Of a DNA stretch of 64,000 nt, positions 62,923 to 64,000 are shown in pieces (position 1 is the stretch's first letter; each line of letters begins with the position of its first letter). The position numbers were made by a program, and so were the translations under genes. The DNA lies in assembly GCA_002722315.1 (NCBI GenBank), contig PBLG01000007.1:104798-168797 (forward strand), written 5' to 3'. The notes under the pieces were generated by a model that made no database searches, was not told the DNA's origin, and saw nothing but the letters and a program-made list of their open reading frames with translations. This stretch comes from Lysobacterales bacterium. Lineage in GTDB: Bacteria > Pseudomonadota > Gammaproteobacteria > Xanthomonadales > Wenzhouxiangellaceae.

Positions 62923-62961
62923 CGACGCCACCAGAGCAGTTCACAACCCCAATCCGCGTTC

Positions 62962-63037
62962 ATGCATGAAACAAGACCTGACCCCAAGGCTCTTTCGCAT
63001 CCATGCATGAATCAAGACCTGACCCCAAGGCTCTTTT
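62962..63037. repeat. Tandem direct repeat, two copies of about 35 bases
   Basis: Two near-identical copies, starting at 62962 and 63003 (period 41), share CATGCATGAA, then CAAGACCTGACCCCAAGG and CTCTTT. They differ by one base in the shared part. The CAAGACCTGACCCC core is reminiscent of repeats found beside REP-type transposases in related genomes, but no transposase is visible here. It sits at the edge of the AT-rich segment. Confidence 0.6.
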
Positions 63038-63260
63038 TCCGAGACCGCCGGCATTGGTCGCAGGGCCAGGTTCGGCGTACGTGCGATTCAGTGATTTGGT
63101 CAATGACTGACCAATTCACGACCGCGGCCCGTATCACAGCTGATGAACAGCCCAAGCAGATCGCCCCGCACGCATTTCTGGCCGATTTCTTTTTTGAGTG
63201 GATGTCCATGTGGTTTTTACTAGGGGAGACATCAATATCTGACTCTGTCTGCGTTTTCGA
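63038..63260. other. Gene-free stretch leading into the AT-rich region
   Basis: Together with the repeat above, this makes a 338-base gap (62923-63260). No ORF with a ribosome-binding site, no tRNA and no clear hairpin was found. Base composition drops sharply toward 63260. Confidence 0.5.
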
Positions 63261-63878
63261 TTATTGTCTTTGCCTCAACGCTTTTCCGTGAAGATGCGCA
63301 TTGACGAATTTTTTCCCAAATTTTGAGGCGCGCGCATATTGCTTCCCAATATCATCGATTTTGTCTCCGCCAAACATGTCAACCAGAGGCGTATTTCGCA
63401 ACCTAGTTAGTGCCGGATGTTCAGTCTTTTTCCCCATATTATGAATTGCTGTAAAATCTAACAAATCATCAACAAACGACTTATCTACAACATCGCACAT
63501 TCGGCGTAGTTCGTTGGCGGTAATTATGCCACTTACATACGCTAGAAACACGTTCGCCACGAGGTCGCTTTTGTCTGAATCGGTTGCCTGTTCGATTGTA
63601 AGTATTACGACTTCGCCGACTTTTCCTGCCTCTTGGGGTGAATTACTCATCTTTTCTCTGAGCTTGCTCTTTTCCTCTTCGCCGATCTCCTCAATCGCTT
63701 CCAGAAATCGGACAATCTTGGATGCGAACAGCTTGTCTCTTATGCTGCTGACCACATCAATCGACTTCGCAACGAACCCAACAACGGGTATATCCTTCAG
63801 AAGACCATCTCTCAAGCCTTGATCGATCACTACCTCAGAGCTTTCTGCTAGGATCTCGATAACACTTCGGACCGGCAT
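63261..63878 (-). CDS. AT-rich hypothetical protein, probably acquired
   Basis: 205 residues with a perfect AAGGAGGT seven bases before the ATG, unlike its neighbours. Mostly helical, with a core GLRDGLLKDIPVVGFVAKSI and IEEIGEEEKSKLREKM. One 60-base line (63421) has only 19 G or C. The pattern (DIPVVGFV, SIRDKLF, RFLEAI) resembles a family of hypothetical proteins I have seen near defence genes, but I cannot name it. No enzymatic motif is visible. The gene downstream of the window edge may be its partner. Confidence 0.6.
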   Translation of the reverse strand: MPVRSVIEILAESSEVVIDQGLRDGLLKDIPVVGFVAKSIDVVSSIRDKLFASKIVRFLEAIEEIGEEEKSKLREKMSNSPQEAGKVGEVVILTIEQATDSDKSDLVANVFLAYVSGIITANELRRMCDVVDKSFVDDLLDFTAIHNMGKKTEHPALTRLRNTPLVDMFGGDKIDDIGKQYARASKFGKKFVNAHLHGKALRQRQ

Positions 63879-63931
63879 AGTTGCTACCTCCTTCTCAAAA
63901 CCGGCTCTTCACTGAATCGTGTGGGTAGCGT

Positions 63932-64000
63932 TCATTTCCGCACCGCCGCCGGGTAGAGATCGAGACCGCCCAAGTGGAAGTAGATTGCTGCCTTGAACCG
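63932..64000 (-). CDS. C-terminal end of an unidentified gene
   Basis: A frame entering from the right edge ends at a TGA (63932-63934) and shows 22 residues, ending LGGLDLYPAAVRK. It is GC-rich, unlike the AT-rich gene 53 bases further left on the same strand. Too short to identify. Confidence 0.4.
   Translation of the reverse strand, partial: RFKAAIYFHLGGLDLYPAAVRK

Overview
The window reads as a piece of a GC-rich gammaproteobacterial chromosome. The many large secreted repeat proteins, tricorn/S9/M24-type peptidases and gene types suggest a Xanthomonadales- or Wenzhouxiangella-like free-living heterotroph. That placement is an inference from gene content, because no rRNA or other marker lies here. 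Gene density is high, many neighbours overlap by an ATGA or GTGA, and no tRNA, rRNA, CRISPR array or complete insertion sequence was seen. All family names come from recognising motifs by eye; no database search was run.

Layout. 1-4.7 kb: an ECF sigma factor coupled to a cut-off gene, a secreted YVTN-propeller protein, and an aminotransferase/sulfotransferase pair. 4.8-7.8 kb: membrane-anchored cytochrome c, M24 peptidase, SGNH hydrolase. 7.8-13.2 kb: a GntR(YtrA-type)-ABC ATPase-permease-S9 peptidase operon with a clear promoter and operator. 13.5-14.9 kb: an ECF sigma factor with a membrane LolA-like partner. 15-21 kb: TspO, octopine-dehydrogenase-like enzyme, membrane proteins, a sulfatase-like protein and a TauD-type dioxygenase. 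21-27 kb: argG, a tricorn-like S41 protease and a threonine-aldolase-like enzyme. 27-34 kb (minus): amidohydrolase, CmcJ/GA4-desaturase-like protein, TenA, a SEC-C prolyl hydroxylase and a BNR-propeller protein. 34-36.7 kb: a DHCR24-like FAD enzyme overlapping a cyclopropane-fatty-acid synthase. 37-42.3 kb: a flavodoxin-family protein without a normal start codon, a 1040-residue fusion of a TAXI solute-binding domain with a channel-like pore and RCK-like domains, and a Na+/H+ antiporter. 42.5-43.7 kb: an SdpR/SdpI-like pair on an apparently leaderless transcript. 43.9-55.4 kb: two CSLREA-type secreted proteins (1977 and 498 residues), MscS, purT and a DUF4920 protein. 55.5-62.9 kb: an XRE regulator with a membrane partner, DUF3500, small membrane proteins, a cupin regulator, a very short 2OG-Fe(II) oxygenase-like protein and a membrane alpha/beta hydrolase. 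63-64 kb: an AT-rich foreign-looking gene behind a tandem repeat.

Two observations stand out. The TAXI-channel-RCK protein looks like a ligand-gated ion channel whose sensor comes from a TRAP-transporter receptor, next to a cation antiporter. Three unrelated secreted proteins end in the same short tag (consensus [FV]-[AS]-D-x-F-E followed by 2-4 residues), which suggests a shared export or anchoring signal.
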